Assembly (NCBI RefSeq): GCF_000372965.1
Contig: NZ_KB890024.1
Location: forward strand, 682,001 to 746,000
Length of the DNA stretch: 64,000 nucleotides
From: Hoeflea sp. 108
GTDB taxonomy: Bacteria; Pseudomonadota; Alphaproteobacteria; Rhizobiales; Rhizobiaceae
Direction: 5' to 3'
Position numbers and translations under genes: made by a program. The notes below the pieces were generated by a model, which did no database searches, had not been told where the DNA came from, and saw only the letters and a program-made list of their open reading frames with translations. This document shows positions 27,685 through 37,898 of this stretch, one piece after another; position 1 is the stretch's first letter; every line of letters starts with the position of its first letter.

Positions 27685-28223
27685 TAGTAGATCGGGTTCG
27701 TCCCGAGCTTGGGTGCCGGCCACTCCTGGGTGATTTCAGGCTGTACCGGGCGTTCGAGATAGGTCGACAGCACCACATAGCTGCGTGTCGAGGTCACGCC
27801 AGGCGTGTCGTAGATGCGGGCCAGCAGCCCTTCGAGGGCGCGCGTGTCCTCCGTCCGCACCTTGAGCAGTATGCAGGCGTCGCCAGCAACGGTGTGGATC
27901 TCCTCGACCTCGGGAAATGACGAAACCGCCATCAGTTCCGGTGTCTTGCCCCAGCCCCGCGTGTCGACATGGACGAAGGCCAGCAACGGCTTGCCGACGG
28001 CCCGCGGGTCCGCCATCGCCACTGTCTGGCGGATGGCGCCCGAGCGGCGCATGCGCTTGACTCGCTCATGCGCGGCCGGCGCCGACAGGCCAACCTTCTC
28101 GCCCAGTTCGGCATAAGAGACCGTTGCATCCTCCACCAGGGCGCTTAACAGCCTTCGGTCCACCGCATCGATGGCGCGCTCCGGCGGCCGGTTCTGCCGA
28201 ATGCCGTCTGTTTCTTCGTCCAT
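27684..28223 (-). CDS. Lrp/AsnC family transcriptional regulator
   Basis: Regulator of 179 residues with an N-terminal winged HTH (about 20-75; ATVSYAELGEKVGLSAPAAH) and a C-terminal RAM/ACT-like effector domain (about 85-160). It is divergent from an MFS transporter gene with a 48-nt gap, so it very probably controls that transporter in response to an amino acid-like ligand. The C-terminal tail (about 20 residues after YLERPV) is a little longer than usual. Confidence 0.92.
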   Translation of the reverse strand: MDEETDGIRQNRPPERAIDAVDRRLLSALVEDATVSYAELGEKVGLSAPAAHERVKRMRRSGAIRQTVAMADPRAVGKPLLAFVHVDTRGWGKTPELMAVSSFPEVEEIHTVAGDACILLKVRTEDTRALEGLLARIYDTPGVTSTRSYVVLSTYLERPVQPEITQEWPAPKLGTNPIY

Positions 28224-28271
28224 GCGGAAATTCTCCGTTGAAGCTGAACATCATTCGGAGAATATGCGCCC

Positions 28272-29438
28272 ATGTCGAACGTCGATCAATCTTTTCCCGC
28301 CGTCGTGGAGCCGTTGGCCCGCATCCCCAGGTCGGCCTATCTGCTGACGGCCTGCATCGCCGTCATCGGCTCCAATTCGCTCGTGCTGGGGCCGATCGCG
28401 CCTGAGGTTGCCCGCAGCTTCGACACCTCGGTTCCGTTGGTCATGGCCGCAGCCTCGGCCTTCGGTCTCGGCACGGCGGCGAGCGCGTTATTTCTGGCCC
28501 GTTACATCGACCGTTTCGGCGCAAGAAGCATGCTGCAATGGGCGCTTGGCCTTTTGGCCCTGGCGCTAGCCGGCAGCGCTCTCGCGCCGACAATCCCGGT
28601 GCTGATCGCAGCGCAGCTTGTTGCCGGCATTGCCGCCGGCATCGCGCTGCCGGCGATCTATGCAAGTGCGGCGGCAATCGCCCCGCCCGGCCGCGAAAGC
28701 GGCACCATCGGGGTGGTGCTGACCGGCTGGACGCTGTCGATGGTCGCAGGCGTGTCGCTGTCGGCCGTCATTGCCGATCTCATCCATTGGCGCGCCGTCT
28801 TTGCTATCGTCGCCGCGCTGGCCTTGGCCGCAGTTGCGGGCGTGGCGGCCGTGTCGCTGTCAGACAGGCCCAGCGGTAGCGTTGCTCCGGCTCCATTGGA
28901 GGCGCTGCGCACGCCCGGTATCGTGCCGCTGCTGATTGCCTGCGGCGCCTTCACGACGGCTTTCTACGGCGTCTATGGCTATCTCGGCGATCACCTGCAC
29001 GAGGCGTTGGGACGCCCGGTCAGCGCCAGCGGCCTGGCGGCCGTGTCCTATGGCATCGGCTTCGGCGCGGCAGCACTGCTCGACGGGATCGTCGACCGGC
29101 TCGGAGCCCGTCGCGTCATGCCCATCGCCTATCTCGCCGCCGGCGGCGTCTATCTGCTGCTGGCAGCGGTATCGGGCAGTTTTGGCGGCTTGATTGCGTC
29201 CATGGCGTTGTGGGGGCTGATCAACCATTTCGGGCTCAACGTTCTGGTCACGCGCCTGTCGGCGCTCGATCCTGCCAGGCGGGGCACCATCATGGGGCTG
29301 AACAGCGCCGTAACCTACCTGGCAGTCTTTGTCGGCACGACCGCATTCGGTCCGCTCTATCAGGCCCTGGGGTTCGCAGCATCGGCACTGGTGGCCGCCG
29401 CCCTGATGCTGGTCGCAGCCGCCGCCGCGTGGCATTGA
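28272..29438 (+). CDS. MFS transporter
   Basis: Major facilitator of 388 residues with about 12 membrane helices. Typical cytoplasmic loop signatures are ARYIDRFGARSML (after helix 2) and DGIVDRLGARRVM (after helix 8). It resembles the DHA1/AraJ-like drug and metabolite exporters. Divergent pairing with an Lrp regulator suggests export of an amino acid or derivative, which is inference. Confidence 0.9.
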   Translation: MSNVDQSFPAVVEPLARIPRSAYLLTACIAVIGSNSLVLGPIAPEVARSFDTSVPLVMAAASAFGLGTAASALFLARYIDRFGARSMLQWALGLLALALAGSALAPTIPVLIAAQLVAGIAAGIALPAIYASAAAIAPPGRESGTIGVVLTGWTLSMVAGVSLSAVIADLIHWRAVFAIVAALALAAVAGVAAVSLSDRPSGSVAPAPLEALRTPGIVPLLIACGAFTTAFYGVYGYLGDHLHEALGRPVSASGLAAVSYGIGFGAAALLDGIVDRLGARRVMPIAYLAAGGVYLLLAAVSGSFGGLIASMALWGLINHFGLNVLVTRLSALDPARRGTIMGLNSAVTYLAVFVGTTAFGPLYQALGFAASALVAAALMLVAAAAAWH

Positions 29439-29442
29439 CGGG

Positions 29443-30042
29443 TCAGTTGGGCACGGAAATCCCGAGCAGCGACTTCATTGCCAGAAGCGCGATCAGCGAC
29501 ACGACAAACAGGCTGGCGAACACGGCCGAACCGATCGCTGCCCCCTTGCCGATGGCGGCGTTGGTCATGCGCCAGGTCAGTGCCATGGACAGGCCGAACA
29601 GGGCCAGGGACAACAGCGACCCGAAGCCCTGGGCATCGTCGGGCACCAGCATGTGCAGCAGGGCAGCCGGAAGCATCAGCCAGGCGATGATCGCCGAGGT
29701 CCAGTTGCTCGCCACGACATAGTGGACGAAGCGGTCGCCGACGCCGGCGCGGCGGGCGACGAGCGCAAAGACGACAAGCGGCACGATCCAGGCGCTGATG
29801 TCGACCAGGGCAAGGCTGACGACGGTGCTCAGCCGGTCATTGAACGCCGCCGATTGCACCGCGAAATCGTTGGCCAGGCCCACCCAGCCGACAATGAGTG
29901 CCGGCGCGGCGACCAGGATGGCGAAGAACGAGTTCCAGAAACCGTCGGCGCTGAGGTCGAGCAGGCGCAGGCCGTCGGGCTTGCCCAGCATCAGTCGCCA
30001 GGCACCCGACAGGCTCTGCTGGATTTCCTCGCTGGCCAACAT
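29443..30042 (-). CDS. Integral membrane protein of unknown function, downstream of dapE
   Basis: Protein of 199 residues with about five hydrophobic helices (about 36-58, 72-95, 108-130, 140-157 and 168-190). No motif allows a family call; a Yip1-like four- or five-helix fold is possible but unproven. It starts 12 nt after the dapE stop on the same strand, so it is very likely co-transcribed with dapE. Confidence 0.8.
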   Translation of the reverse strand: MLASEEIQQSLSGAWRLMLGKPDGLRLLDLSADGFWNSFFAILVAAPALIVGWVGLANDFAVQSAAFNDRLSTVVSLALVDISAWIVPLVVFALVARRAGVGDRFVHYVVASNWTSAIIAWLMLPAALLHMLVPDDAQGFGSLLSLALFGLSMALTWRMTNAAIGKGAAIGSAVFASLFVVSLIALLAMKSLLGISVPN

Positions 30043-30054
30043 CTGCCTAAGCCG

Positions 30055-31242
30055 TTACCCGAACCAGTCTTCGATGAAGCGCTGGTAGACCTGTGTCAGT
30101 TGTTCCAGTTCGGCAAGCGGCACGCGTTCGTCGACCATGTGCATGGTCTTGCCGACAAGGCCGAACTCGACCACGGGGCAATAGTCCTTGATGAAGCGCG
30201 CATCCGACGTGCCGCCCGTCGTCGACAGCTTGGGCTTGCGCCCGGTGACGGCCTTGATCGAACCGGACAGGGCTTCGACCAACTTGTCGTCGCGGGTCAG
30301 GAAGACGTGGCTCGGCGTATCGCGCCAGACGATGTCGAACTCGATCGGCTCCTTGCGCCCCTTGCGGTACTTCTTGCGGCCGCTGGCCTTGTCCAAACGG
30401 TTGTGGATCTCGGCCTGCAGCGTCTCGGCCGTCCAGGTGTCGTTGAAGCGGATGTTGAAGGATGCCGTCGCCTTGGCCGGAACGACGTTCGTCGCCGGGT
30501 TGCCGACATCGAACGTCGTAACCTCCAGGTTCGACGGCTGGAAATCCTTGGTGCCCTTGTCGAAGACAGGGTTGAGCAGGGCGTCGACCAGTGTCATCAG
30601 CCCGCGCACCGGATTGTCGGCAAGATGCGGGTAGGCGGCGTGGCCCTGCCGGCCATGAACGGTGATCGTGCCCGACAGCGAGCCGCGGCGGCCAATCTTG
30701 ATCATGTCGCCGAGCTGATCCGGATTGGTCGGCTCGCCGACCAGCGCGGCGTCCCACTTCTCGCCGCGTCCGGCAGCCCAGTCGAGCAGCTTGGCGGTGC
30801 CGTTGATCGACGGGCCTTCCTCGTCGCCGGTGATGAGTAGTGAGATCGAACCCTTGGGGCCGCCCTTGGCTTCGACATGGCGTGCGACCGCCGCGATGAA
30901 ACAGGCGATGCCGCCCTTCATGTCGACGGCGCCGCGGCCGTACATCTCGCCATTGTCGATGGCGGCCGAAAATGGCGGATGCTTCCAGGTGGCCTCGTCG
31001 CCGACAGGTACGACATCGGTGTGGCCGGCAAACATCAGATGCGGCCCGTTGCCCGAGCGTCGCGCATAGAGGTTCTCGACATCAGGCGTGCCGGACTCCG
31101 AGAAGGTCGGGCGCTCCACGGTGAAGCCGAGCGGCTTCAGCATCGCTTCGAGTGCGGTCAGCGCACCGCCTTCGGCCGGCGTGACCGACGGGCAGCGGAT
31201 GAGGGCGGCGAGGTTCTCGGAGGGGTCTGTCGGCATTTTCAT
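30055..31242 (-). CDS. dapE: Succinyl-diaminopimelate desuccinylase
   Basis: Zinc hydrolase of the lysine/diaminopimelate pathway, 395 residues. Metal ligands and catalytic residues are in [15 protein letters not shown] (about 68-82), [12 protein letters not shown] (about 105), [13 protein letters not shown] (Glu-Glu about 142) and VGEPTNP. The dimerisation domain lies in the middle. The ATG at 31242 gives [20 protein letters not shown], matching the family start. It is functionally paired with dapD 6 kb away; the intervening genes are accessory. Confidence 0.96.
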   Translation of the reverse strand: MKMPTDPSENLAALIRCPSVTPAEGGALTALEAMLKPLGFTVERPTFSESGTPDVENLYARRSGNGPHLMFAGHTDVVPVGDEATWKHPPFSAAIDNGEMYGRGAVDMKGGIACFIAAVARHVEAKGGPKGSISLLITGDEEGPSINGTAKLLDWAAGRGEKWDAALVGEPTNPDQLGDMIKIGRRGSLSGTITVHGRQGHAAYPHLADNPVRGLMTLVDALLNPVFDKGTKDFQPSNLEVTTFDVGNPATNVVPAKATASFNIRFNDTWTAETLQAEIHNRLDKASGRKKYRKGRKEPIEFDIVWRDTPSHVFLTRDDKLVEALSGSIKAVTGRKPKLSTTGGTSDARFIKDYCPVVEFGLVGKTMHMVDERVPLAELEQLTQVYQRFIEDWFG

Positions 31243-31292
31243 GGCGACAGCGATAATTGAATCGGTGCCCCCTGTCACGACGTTCGGTTGCC

Positions 31293-32321
31293 TCAGGGGC
31301 ATCCGCCTCCAGCTTCGCTAAAGCGACATGACCTCGCTTGAAGGAAGGCGACCGTCCGCTCGAGCGCAGTGCGGCCGGCGTCGACGTCGAGGTTGAACTG
31401 GTATTCGTGCGGCAGTGGCGGCTGGTAATCCCTGGCGAAGAACAGCGTGTCTGTCTTGACGCCGAGCTTCTGCGCGGCCTCGGCCAGCCGATGCGACTGT
31501 TCCTCCAGCGGATCGGCATTGCCGACGGTGATGAAGGCCGGCGGGAAGGCTGCGGTCATGTTGTCCATGATCGAGAATTGCCGGATGCGCGGGTCGCCGT
31601 CGAAGTCCCGGTTGCCGAGATAGGACCAGAACACGGTGCGGAGGAAGCCGCCGGCGGCACCGTCGAAATTGACGAGTCGCGGGTCGTAGCCGCCGCAGTT
31701 GAGCACGATGCCACGCAGCGGGGCGGCGCCGATGGCAGGAACGATGTCCATGCCCTGTCCATAGCCGGGCGTGGTGACGACGTTGGCGAGCTGCGCCGCG
31801 ATCTGGGCGCCGGCGGAATCGCCGGCAAGGAAGATGCGCGTGGGGTCGATGTGGAATTCCCCGGCCTTTGCATTCAGGAAGGCGAGCGCCTCATTGGCCT
31901 GGATGACGGGCGTGGGATATTTCGCAGCCGGCGCGATGGAATAGTCGATGCCGACGGCAACAAAGCCCTTGCTTGCGAGGATGCGCAGGTAATTGGCGAC
32001 GTGCTCCTTGCTGCCTGAAATCCACGCCCCGCCATGCACCCACATGATGACGGGCAAGGCCTTGTCGGTGCCTTCGATTTCGGAGGGATAGAACACGTCG
32101 AGCCTGTTGGCCGCGTCCGGTCCGTAGGGAACATCGAGCTTTTCCGCGATGCCGTCTGGCACATGCTTCTGCAACGCTGCCGCCGCCGCATCGCCGCCAC
32201 GGTCGAAGAAGTAGCGGATGACGACAGCCGCCGGCCACGGGCTGAGCTGGAAGGCTGCGAAGCCGGTGACGGCTAGCACGATCAAAGCCCCCACCAGACC
32301 GATCAAAAGCCTCCTGAGCAT
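31293..32321 (-). CDS. Alpha/beta hydrolase (hormone-sensitive-lipase-type esterase), membrane-anchored
   Basis: Esterase of 342 residues. It has an N-terminal signal-anchor helix (about 6-24), then the oxyanion-hole motif MWVHGGAW (about 92-99) and the nucleophile elbow LAGDSAGAQ (about 167-175, Ser in GDSAG). The catalytic Asp is probably in VGNADPLEE (about 270) and the His near PPLPHEYQF. The start at 32321 ([13 protein letters not shown]) is chosen because longer readings extend through the divergent GGDEF promoter region. It lies 50 nt upstream of dapE, same strand. Confidence 0.9.
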   Translation of the reverse strand: MLRRLLIGLVGALIVLAVTGFAAFQLSPWPAAVVIRYFFDRGGDAAAAALQKHVPDGIAEKLDVPYGPDAANRLDVFYPSEIEGTDKALPVIMWVHGGAWISGSKEHVANYLRILASKGFVAVGIDYSIAPAAKYPTPVIQANEALAFLNAKAGEFHIDPTRIFLAGDSAGAQIAAQLANVVTTPGYGQGMDIVPAIGAAPLRGIVLNCGGYDPRLVNFDGAAGGFLRTVFWSYLGNRDFDGDPRIRQFSIMDNMTAAFPPAFITVGNADPLEEQSHRLAEAAQKLGVKTDTLFFARDYQPPLPHEYQFNLDVDAGRTALERTVAFLQARSCRFSEAGGGCP

Positions 32322-32523
32322 CAGCCCTCCCAACGATGCATGTCGACGGCAGAGGATGGCACGTCTCGTGGAGGTCGGCGAGAGCTGGCGTTGCCAGGGA
32401 GGTCTGCCGTCACTCGGGCGGGGTGCTGGGATGCCCCATGGTTTCCAGTGGCCGCCGAAGACATCGGCGATTTTTAAGTCGCATTTTAAGTCTCCTGCAA
32501 GCAGCGACTGGCACTGTAGCGGT

Positions 32524-34311
32524 ATGAGAATCGCCACGATCACCCATTGGGCCTACGGCATCACCGTCGTGCTGACGGCGCTTTCCGGCGTCTCGTTCAT
32601 GTTGTCGTCCAACAGCGCCCTTCAGGAGCGCGCCGCGGCTGAAGAACATCTGACGCTCGACACGCTGAGCGAAGAGCTAGCCCTTGGCGCGGAAGTCCGC
32701 AGCGACGAGGCGAGGCTGTACGTGATGCGCGGCGAGGAGCGCCATCTCCAGGCATTCCGTTCGGATGAGGCTGCCGAACGGCGGCTGGAGGCTGTCACGT
32801 CGGAACTGGCCGCACGCGATCCCGCGCCGGCGGAAGCCGCCGCGCTGCAGGCGATCGACGGCCAGGCGGAGGAACTGGACAAGCTCGAAGCGGCCGCGAT
32901 CCAGGCCTATCAGAATGGAAACAAGGCAGCCGCACAGGAAGCCCTTTTCGGCGCCGAGCATGAAAGGGTTCAGAACGCTCTCCTCCAGACGGTCGCCCAT
33001 TTTCGTGACCTGACCGCTGCACGCACGACCGCAGCACTCGATGCGGCGCGCGACCGCAGCAACTGGTGGAGCCTTGTCGCCAAGATCATGCTGGCGACCA
33101 CAGGGGCGCTGTTTGTTGCCGTGCTCTATTTCGTCCTCAGCCGACGGGTGGCGATGCCACTGCGGCACATGACCGGGATCGTCAGTCGCCTGGCCAAGCA
33201 GGATTACAGCGTCGAGGTTCCGGTCAACCGTCGGGCCGACGAGATCGGTGAGATGAGCGACGCCATCGAGGGTTTCCGTACCAATCTGATCGAGCGCGAA
33301 AAGCTCGACGCCGAGCGACTTGCCGACCAGCATATGAAGGACCTCATCCTTCAGATGATGCACCGCGTGCAGGCATGCCGCGACCAGGGGGAACTGACCG
33401 ACGTGGTCGTGCGCTTCGCGCCGCAGATATTCCCCGACCTTGCTGGCGGTCTCTACGTTCTCAACGAAGGCAGGACATCACTGGCACGTGTCGGCCTGTG
33501 GCACGATCCGGAGCACTCGGCGGCGGAGTTCCCGGCCGCCGCATGCTGGGGCCTGCGGCGTGGCCGCTCACATCACAGCGGCGTCAATGGCGCCGATGTT
33601 CCGTGCCAGCATGTAAATCCGCCCGGCGTGGCGACGCTTTGCGTTCCCCTGACGGCCCAGGGCGACATGATCGGGCTGCTGTATCTCGAAGAGCGCGAAG
33701 ATGGCGCACTCGAGCCGGCGGGTTCGCGGCTCTACCTCGAACTGATCGCCGAGAATGTCGGCCTCGCCATTGCCAATCTGCAATTGCAGGAAAAGCTGAC
33801 GGCACTCGCCGTGAGCGATCCACTCACTGGCCTGTTCAACCGTCGGTTCCTTGACGAGACGCTGCAGCGGCACGCCCGAGATCATAGGGACGAGCCGGTT
33901 GCCTGTCTGATGATCGACATCGACCACTTCAAGCGCTTCAACGACCAGTTCGGCCATGATGCCGGCGATCTTGTCATGCAGTTCGTCGGACAGTCGCTGC
34001 GCGAGGCCTGTGGGTCATCAGGCGATGCTTTCCGCTTCGGCGGGGAAGAGTTCACCGCGCTTCTGCCGTCCTTCGGCGAGGCAGACGGGGTGGCGCTTGC
34101 CGACACGCTGCGCGAAAAGATCGGCGCCGTGGCGCTCTCCCATGCCGGCCAGGTTCTTGGCGCGGTCTCCGTTTCCGTCGGGGTGGCGGCCTCTCCAACG
34201 GGCGGTTCGGTCGAAACGCTTGTGACGCGGGCCGACGCTGCCTTGCTGGAAGCGAAAGCCGGTGGCCGCAACCGGACCATGGCCGCAAGCAAGATCAGAA
34301 AGTCGGCCTGA
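32524..34311 (+). CDS. Transmembrane diguanylate cyclase with HAMP and GAF-like domains
   Basis: Predicted c-di-GMP synthase of 595 residues. In order: membrane helix (about 8-30), periplasmic helical sensor domain (about 35-180), second helix (about 190-212), HAMP (about 213-265), GAF-like domain (about 285-430) and GGDEF domain (about 435-590). The active-site motif is intact, FGGEEF (about residue 505). The inhibitory RxxD site five residues before it reads SSGD, so the usual product feedback site is missing. It is divergent from the esterase gene. The ATG at 32524 is the first that gives the membrane helix at the N-terminus. Confidence 0.92.
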   Translation: MRIATITHWAYGITVVLTALSGVSFMLSSNSALQERAAAEEHLTLDTLSEELALGAEVRSDEARLYVMRGEERHLQAFRSDEAAERRLEAVTSELAARDPAPAEAAALQAIDGQAEELDKLEAAAIQAYQNGNKAAAQEALFGAEHERVQNALLQTVAHFRDLTAARTTAALDAARDRSNWWSLVAKIMLATTGALFVAVLYFVLSRRVAMPLRHMTGIVSRLAKQDYSVEVPVNRRADEIGEMSDAIEGFRTNLIEREKLDAERLADQHMKDLILQMMHRVQACRDQGELTDVVVRFAPQIFPDLAGGLYVLNEGRTSLARVGLWHDPEHSAAEFPAAACWGLRRGRSHHSGVNGADVPCQHVNPPGVATLCVPLTAQGDMIGLLYLEEREDGALEPAGSRLYLELIAENVGLAIANLQLQEKLTALAVSDPLTGLFNRRFLDETLQRHARDHRDEPVACLMIDIDHFKRFNDQFGHDAGDLVMQFVGQSLREACGSSGDAFRFGGEEFTALLPSFGEADGVALADTLREKIGAVALSHAGQVLGAVSVSVGVAASPTGGSVETLVTRADAALLEAKAGGRNRTMAASKIRKSA

Positions 34312-34326
34312 GGCCTCAGGCCGACT
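34301..34326. terminator. Perfect 26-bp palindrome at the end of the GGDEF gene
   Basis: AGTCGGCCTGAGG (34301-34313) is followed directly by its exact reverse complement, CCTCAGGCCGACT (34314-34326). It overlaps the stop codon of the diguanylate cyclase gene. It has no T tract; it may act as an RNA hairpin protecting or ending the transcript before panE. Confidence 0.55.
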
Positions 34327-34405
34327 GACGATGCCATGTCCCGCATTGCATCGGGAATTGCCAGACGGGGTCTGCTGTCGCTTATAGTGGCTGCCGGGAG
34401 GGCCC

Positions 34406-35419
34406 ATGGCCAAGGACCACCAGACAATCGTTGTTGCGGGTGCCGGCAGTATCGGCTGCTACGCCGGCGCGTGCCTTGCTCTTGCGGGACGTGATGTGCG
34501 CCTGCTGGCGCGGCCGCATATGGCTGAAACGATCAACCGCGAGGGGCTGGTTTTCAGCGATCTAGATGGTCGTCGTACGGCGATCGCGGGCAGGGCGATG
34601 ACGGTCGACGCCGATCCTGCCGTTCTTGCCGATGCCGACATCGTGCTGGTAACGGTGAAGAGCGGCGACACCGCCGGCATGGCCGAAAAAATCGCCCGCC
34701 ATGCCCCGGCCACTGCAACCATTGTCAGCCTGCAGAACGGCATCGACAATCCGGCACGGCTGCGCGCCGTGGTGGGCCAAAGACGTGTCGTTGCCGGCAT
34801 GGTGCCGTTCAATGTCGTGCAGTCGGGCGAAGGCGAGCGCCCGCTGCGTGTCCACCGCGCCAGCGACGGCACTGTCCTGATCGAGGTCGGTGACGAGCCG
34901 CTGCGGGCGCTGCTCGATGTCGAGGGATTCCCGGTTGCTACTCATGTCGACATGGCCGGCGTGCAGTGGGGCAAGCTCCTGATGAACCTCAACAATGCGC
35001 TGGTGGCCCTGTCCGACCTGCCGCTGGCGACCGAACTGGCCGACCGGCGCTGGCGCCGCCTGTTGGCCGCCCAGATATCGGAGGCGCTGGCTGCGATGCG
35101 CGGCAACGGCATCGTGCCGGCCAAGGTGGCCGCCGTGCAGCCTGGCTTGCTGCCTTATGTCCTGCGCCTGCCCGACTGGCTCTTCCTGCGCCTGGCGAAA
35201 CGTATGCTGGCGATCGATCCCGAAGCACGCTCGTCGATGTGGGAGGATTTGGTGCGCCACCGTCGCACCGAGGTCGACGATCTCCAGGGCGCGGTTGTCA
35301 GGCTGGCGCGCAAAGCCGGCGTCGAAGTACCAATCACGGAACGCGTCATCGCGCTGGTGCGCGCGGCCGAAGCGGCCAAAGCAGGCTCGCCGCGATTGGC
35401 ACCGGAGGCAATCGCCTAG
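34406..35419 (+). CDS. panE: 2-dehydropantoate 2-reductase
   Basis: Ketopantoate reductase family protein of 337 residues, possibly acting in pantothenate synthesis. The Rossmann nucleotide motif is GAGSIGCYAGACLALAG (about 12-28). The segments SLQNGIDNP (about 108) and the catalytic Lys in GVQWGKLLMNLNNAL (about 190-204) are present. The family has paralogues with other substrates, so the symbol is tentative. Its TAG stop shares CTAG with the stop of the convergent membrane-protein gene (4-bp overlap). Confidence 0.87.
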   Translation: MAKDHQTIVVAGAGSIGCYAGACLALAGRDVRLLARPHMAETINREGLVFSDLDGRRTAIAGRAMTVDADPAVLADADIVLVTVKSGDTAGMAEKIARHAPATATIVSLQNGIDNPARLRAVVGQRRVVAGMVPFNVVQSGEGERPLRVHRASDGTVLIEVGDEPLRALLDVEGFPVATHVDMAGVQWGKLLMNLNNALVALSDLPLATELADRRWRRLLAAQISEALAAMRGNGIVPAKVAAVQPGLLPYVLRLPDWLFLRLAKRMLAIDPEARSSMWEDLVRHRRTEVDDLQGAVVRLARKAGVEVPITERVIALVRAAEAAKAGSPRLAPEAIA

Positions 35420-36117
35420 CTCTGTCGCGTGGCCTCTATCAGCGTGATCTTCTGCCAGATTTTGCGCGACAGGTTCGAGCCGAGATCCTCGATGTCGTTG
35501 ACGGCACCCGTGACCACCTCGTCCTGGATGGCCTGTGCGAACAGCGCCGCGAGTTTGCCGGTGACCGACAGCATTTCCGAGCAATAGTCGAGATAGCGGG
35601 CCAGCTCGGTCGGGTCCTTGATCCGCTGCGGCGAATGCGCAGTCGGCGTGAACGTGCCCGAGAGTGCTGCCGGGTCCTTGGTCAGCTGGTGCATGTCGAT
35701 GACATGGATCAGCGAGCGCAGGCCATGCAGCTCCTTGAAGATCTGCTTGCGCTTGAGACGCTGCTCGACGCTATTGAGGGCGAGGAAGCCGACGCCGCCG
35801 AGGATCAGCGTGTTGAGCGTTGCCTCCACGCCCTGCACGAAGTCGAAGGCGCCGGTCGAGATGCGGTCGAAGGACAGGATCGAGCCGACGAAGACGAACA
35901 TGCCGGCGCCAAGGGCGATCACCGACCAGGTGAGGATCCTGAGCCACCAGATCGGTCGCGCCAGCTTTTCGGCCGCCGTGGCAAGATCGCGTGACATGAC
36001 GACCAGTTCGGAGGCGACGCTGGCGAGGCCCGAATTCGGGAACCGGTCGCCGATGCGCGCCTCAAGCGACCGCGCGGTCTCTGCTATCTTTTCGGGATCG
36101 AGTGTTCTGTAGGACAT
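35416..36117 (-). CDS. Membrane protein of unknown function
   Basis: Protein of 233 residues with two hydrophobic segments (about 58-80 and 100-118) flanked by soluble helical regions. It starts MSYRTLDPEKIAETARSLEA. No domain is recognised. It begins 19 nt downstream of a DUF805 gene and is the last of the dapD-DUF805-DUF805 run. Longer readings upstream would overlap DUF805 in another frame and are not preferred. Confidence 0.8.
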   Translation of the reverse strand: MSYRTLDPEKIAETARSLEARIGDRFPNSGLASVASELVVMSRDLATAAEKLARPIWWLRILTWSVIALGAGMFVFVGSILSFDRISTGAFDFVQGVEATLNTLILGGVGFLALNSVEQRLKRKQIFKELHGLRSLIHVIDMHQLTKDPAALSGTFTPTAHSPQRIKDPTELARYLDYCSEMLSVTGKLAALFAQAIQDEVVTGAVNDIEDLGSNLSRKIWQKITLIEATRQS

Positions 36118-36136
36118 CGCACCCGCCCCTCTGCCA

Positions 36137-36508
36137 CTAGCGCGGTGCGTTGGTGTGCTCGCCGAACTGGTTCGGCCCGGGCGTGCCCGGATAGATGCAC
36201 AGCGCCACGAAGGCGAAGATCGAGACGATGGGGATGAAAAGCGCGACCGCAAACAGGCCGGGCTTGTCGATGTCGTGCAGCCTTTTGACGCTGAAGGCGA
36301 TATGCGCCCAAAGGAAGGCGAGGAAGATCAGGCCGAACAGGAACGACCACACCTGCCCGGCCGAACTCTCGGGGTGCACGCGCATGAACTGGTAGAGCGG
36401 GAACGACACCACCATCAGCATGAACAGGAAGCCAAGCAGATAGGCGGCGCGGTTGACGCGGCCTGAAAACTTGAAGAACAGCCAGAAGAAATCGATGTTG
36501 TTAGGCAA
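36137..36508 (-). CDS. DUF805 family membrane protein
   Basis: Protein of 123 residues with about three to four helices. DUF805 signatures are visible: FSGRVNRAAYLLGFLFM (about 14-30), RLHDIDKPGL (about 76-85) and the C-terminal GTPGPNQFGEH. It overlaps the preceding DUF805 gene by eight nt. Function of the family is unknown. Confidence 0.9.
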   Translation of the reverse strand: MPNNIDFFWLFFKFSGRVNRAAYLLGFLFMLMVVSFPLYQFMRVHPESSAGQVWSFLFGLIFLAFLWAHIAFSVKRLHDIDKPGLFAVALFIPIVSIFAFVALCIYPGTPGPNQFGEHTNAPR

Positions 36509-36878
36509 GCGGGTCCGGTCCGTATTGGTTTGCGCCGCGGTCGCCTTCTAGGATGCCCAGGTCTACCAGGATCCAGACACAGCCGATGACCGGAACGATT
36601 GCGATAAGGCTCCACCAGCCTGTTTTGCCGCGATCATGCCAGCGCTTGGCAAAGACCGCGAGCGCTATGTAGTACACCGCAAGGCCGAAGACAAAGGTGG
36701 TGGCGCTGCGGGCCAAGAATCGGGTGAAGTGGGAGCTGGGATCCAGACCGTTCAGTCCAAGCGTCCTGAGAAGCGCAGCGTACGCGCCCATGATCGCCAT
36801 AACGACCGCAACGCCCGCCCAAAACTTGGTCCGGTTGATGCGTCCCTTGTAGCTCGTCAGCAGGTACTTCCAGTCCAC
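36501..36878 (-). CDS. DUF805 family membrane protein
   Basis: Protein of 125 residues, paralogous to its downstream neighbour: YKGRINRTKFWAG (about 10-22), RWHDRGKTGWWSL (about 78-90) and the terminal GANQYGPDP. It has four predicted helices. It follows dapD by 71 nt and overlaps the next gene, so the pair probably arose by tandem duplication and is translated together. Confidence 0.9.
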   Translation of the reverse strand: MDWKYLLTSYKGRINRTKFWAGVAVVMAIMGAYAALLRTLGLNGLDPSSHFTRFLARSATTFVFGLAVYYIALAVFAKRWHDRGKTGWWSLIAIVPVIGCVWILVDLGILEGDRGANQYGPDPLA

Positions 36879-36949
36879 GCGACCCTCCGAAGCCAGTCCG
36901 CCGGCGCGACAAACACGCCGCCGGAACTTGCTTCGGTTTCAATGAAAGA

Positions 36950-37804
36950 TCAATCGCGCAGCAGCTCGTTGATCGAGGTCTTGGAACGGGTCTTGGCGTC
37001 GACGCGCTTGACGATGACGGCGCAATAGAGGCTCGGGCCCTGATCGCCGTTCGGCAGCGGCTTGCCAGGCATCGAGCCGGCGACAACCACCGAATTGGCC
37101 GGCACTTCGCCGTAGAACACTTCGCCGGTCGCACGGTCGACGATCTTGGTCGACTGGCCGATGAAGACGCCCATGCCGAGCACCGAGCCTTCGCGCACGA
37201 TGCAGCCCTCGACGACTTCCGAACGCGCGCCGATAAAGCAGTTGTCCTCGATGATGGTCGGGCCGGCCTGCATAGGCTCGAGCACGCCGCCGATGCCGAC
37301 GCCACCGGACAGGTGCACGTTCTTGCCGATCTGGGCGCAGGAGCCGACCGAGGCCCAGGTGTCGACCATGGTGCCGCTGTCGACATAGGCGCCGACATTG
37401 ACGAAGGACGGCATCAGCACCACGCCCGGCGCGACATAGGCCGATTTGCGCACCACGGCCGAAGGCACCGAGCGGAAACCGGCCTTTTCATAGTCGACCG
37501 CTCCCCAGCCGTCGAACTTGGACGGCACCTTGTCCCACCAGGAAGCGCCGCCCGGAGCGCCGGAGATCAGCTCCATCGGCTTGAGGCGGAAGGACAGCAG
37601 CACCGCCTTCTTTAGCCACTGGTTGACGTGCCATTTGCCGTCGTCCTGGCGTTCGGCGACACGTGCCGCGCCTTTGTCGAGCAGGTCGAGCGATGCCTCG
37701 ATGGCGTCGCGGATTTCACCGCGCGTCGATGTCGAAATGCCGTCGCGTTCCTCGAACGCCCGGTCGATGATCTTTTCGAGGCTGGCCACGTCAGGCTTCG
37801 ACAT
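36950..37804 (-). CDS. dapD: 2,3,4,5-tetrahydropyridine-2,6-dicarboxylate N-succinyltransferase
   Basis: Succinylates tetrahydrodipicolinate in lysine/diaminopimelate synthesis, the step before the aminotransferase and DapE. The 284 residues consist of an N-terminal helical domain (about 1-100) and a left-handed beta-helix of hexapeptide repeats (about 105-250; [36 protein letters not shown]). The ATG at 37804 ([11 protein letters not shown]) is preferred over one two codons earlier. It heads a leftward operon with two DUF805 genes. Confidence 0.96.
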   Translation of the reverse strand: MSKPDVASLEKIIDRAFEERDGISTSTRGEIRDAIEASLDLLDKGAARVAERQDDGKWHVNQWLKKAVLLSFRLKPMELISGAPGGASWWDKVPSKFDGWGAVDYEKAGFRSVPSAVVRKSAYVAPGVVLMPSFVNVGAYVDSGTMVDTWASVGSCAQIGKNVHLSGGVGIGGVLEPMQAGPTIIEDNCFIGARSEVVEGCIVREGSVLGMGVFIGQSTKIVDRATGEVFYGEVPANSVVVAGSMPGKPLPNGDQGPSLYCAVIVKRVDAKTRSKTSINELLRD

Positions 37805-37898
37805 AAACATCTCCGTTACTAGCCGTTAAGGCTAAGGCTTCTAAGCTGGCATAAAATCGCGCGGACCCTATGTCAGGCTGTAGTGGGGGTCAATCGCG

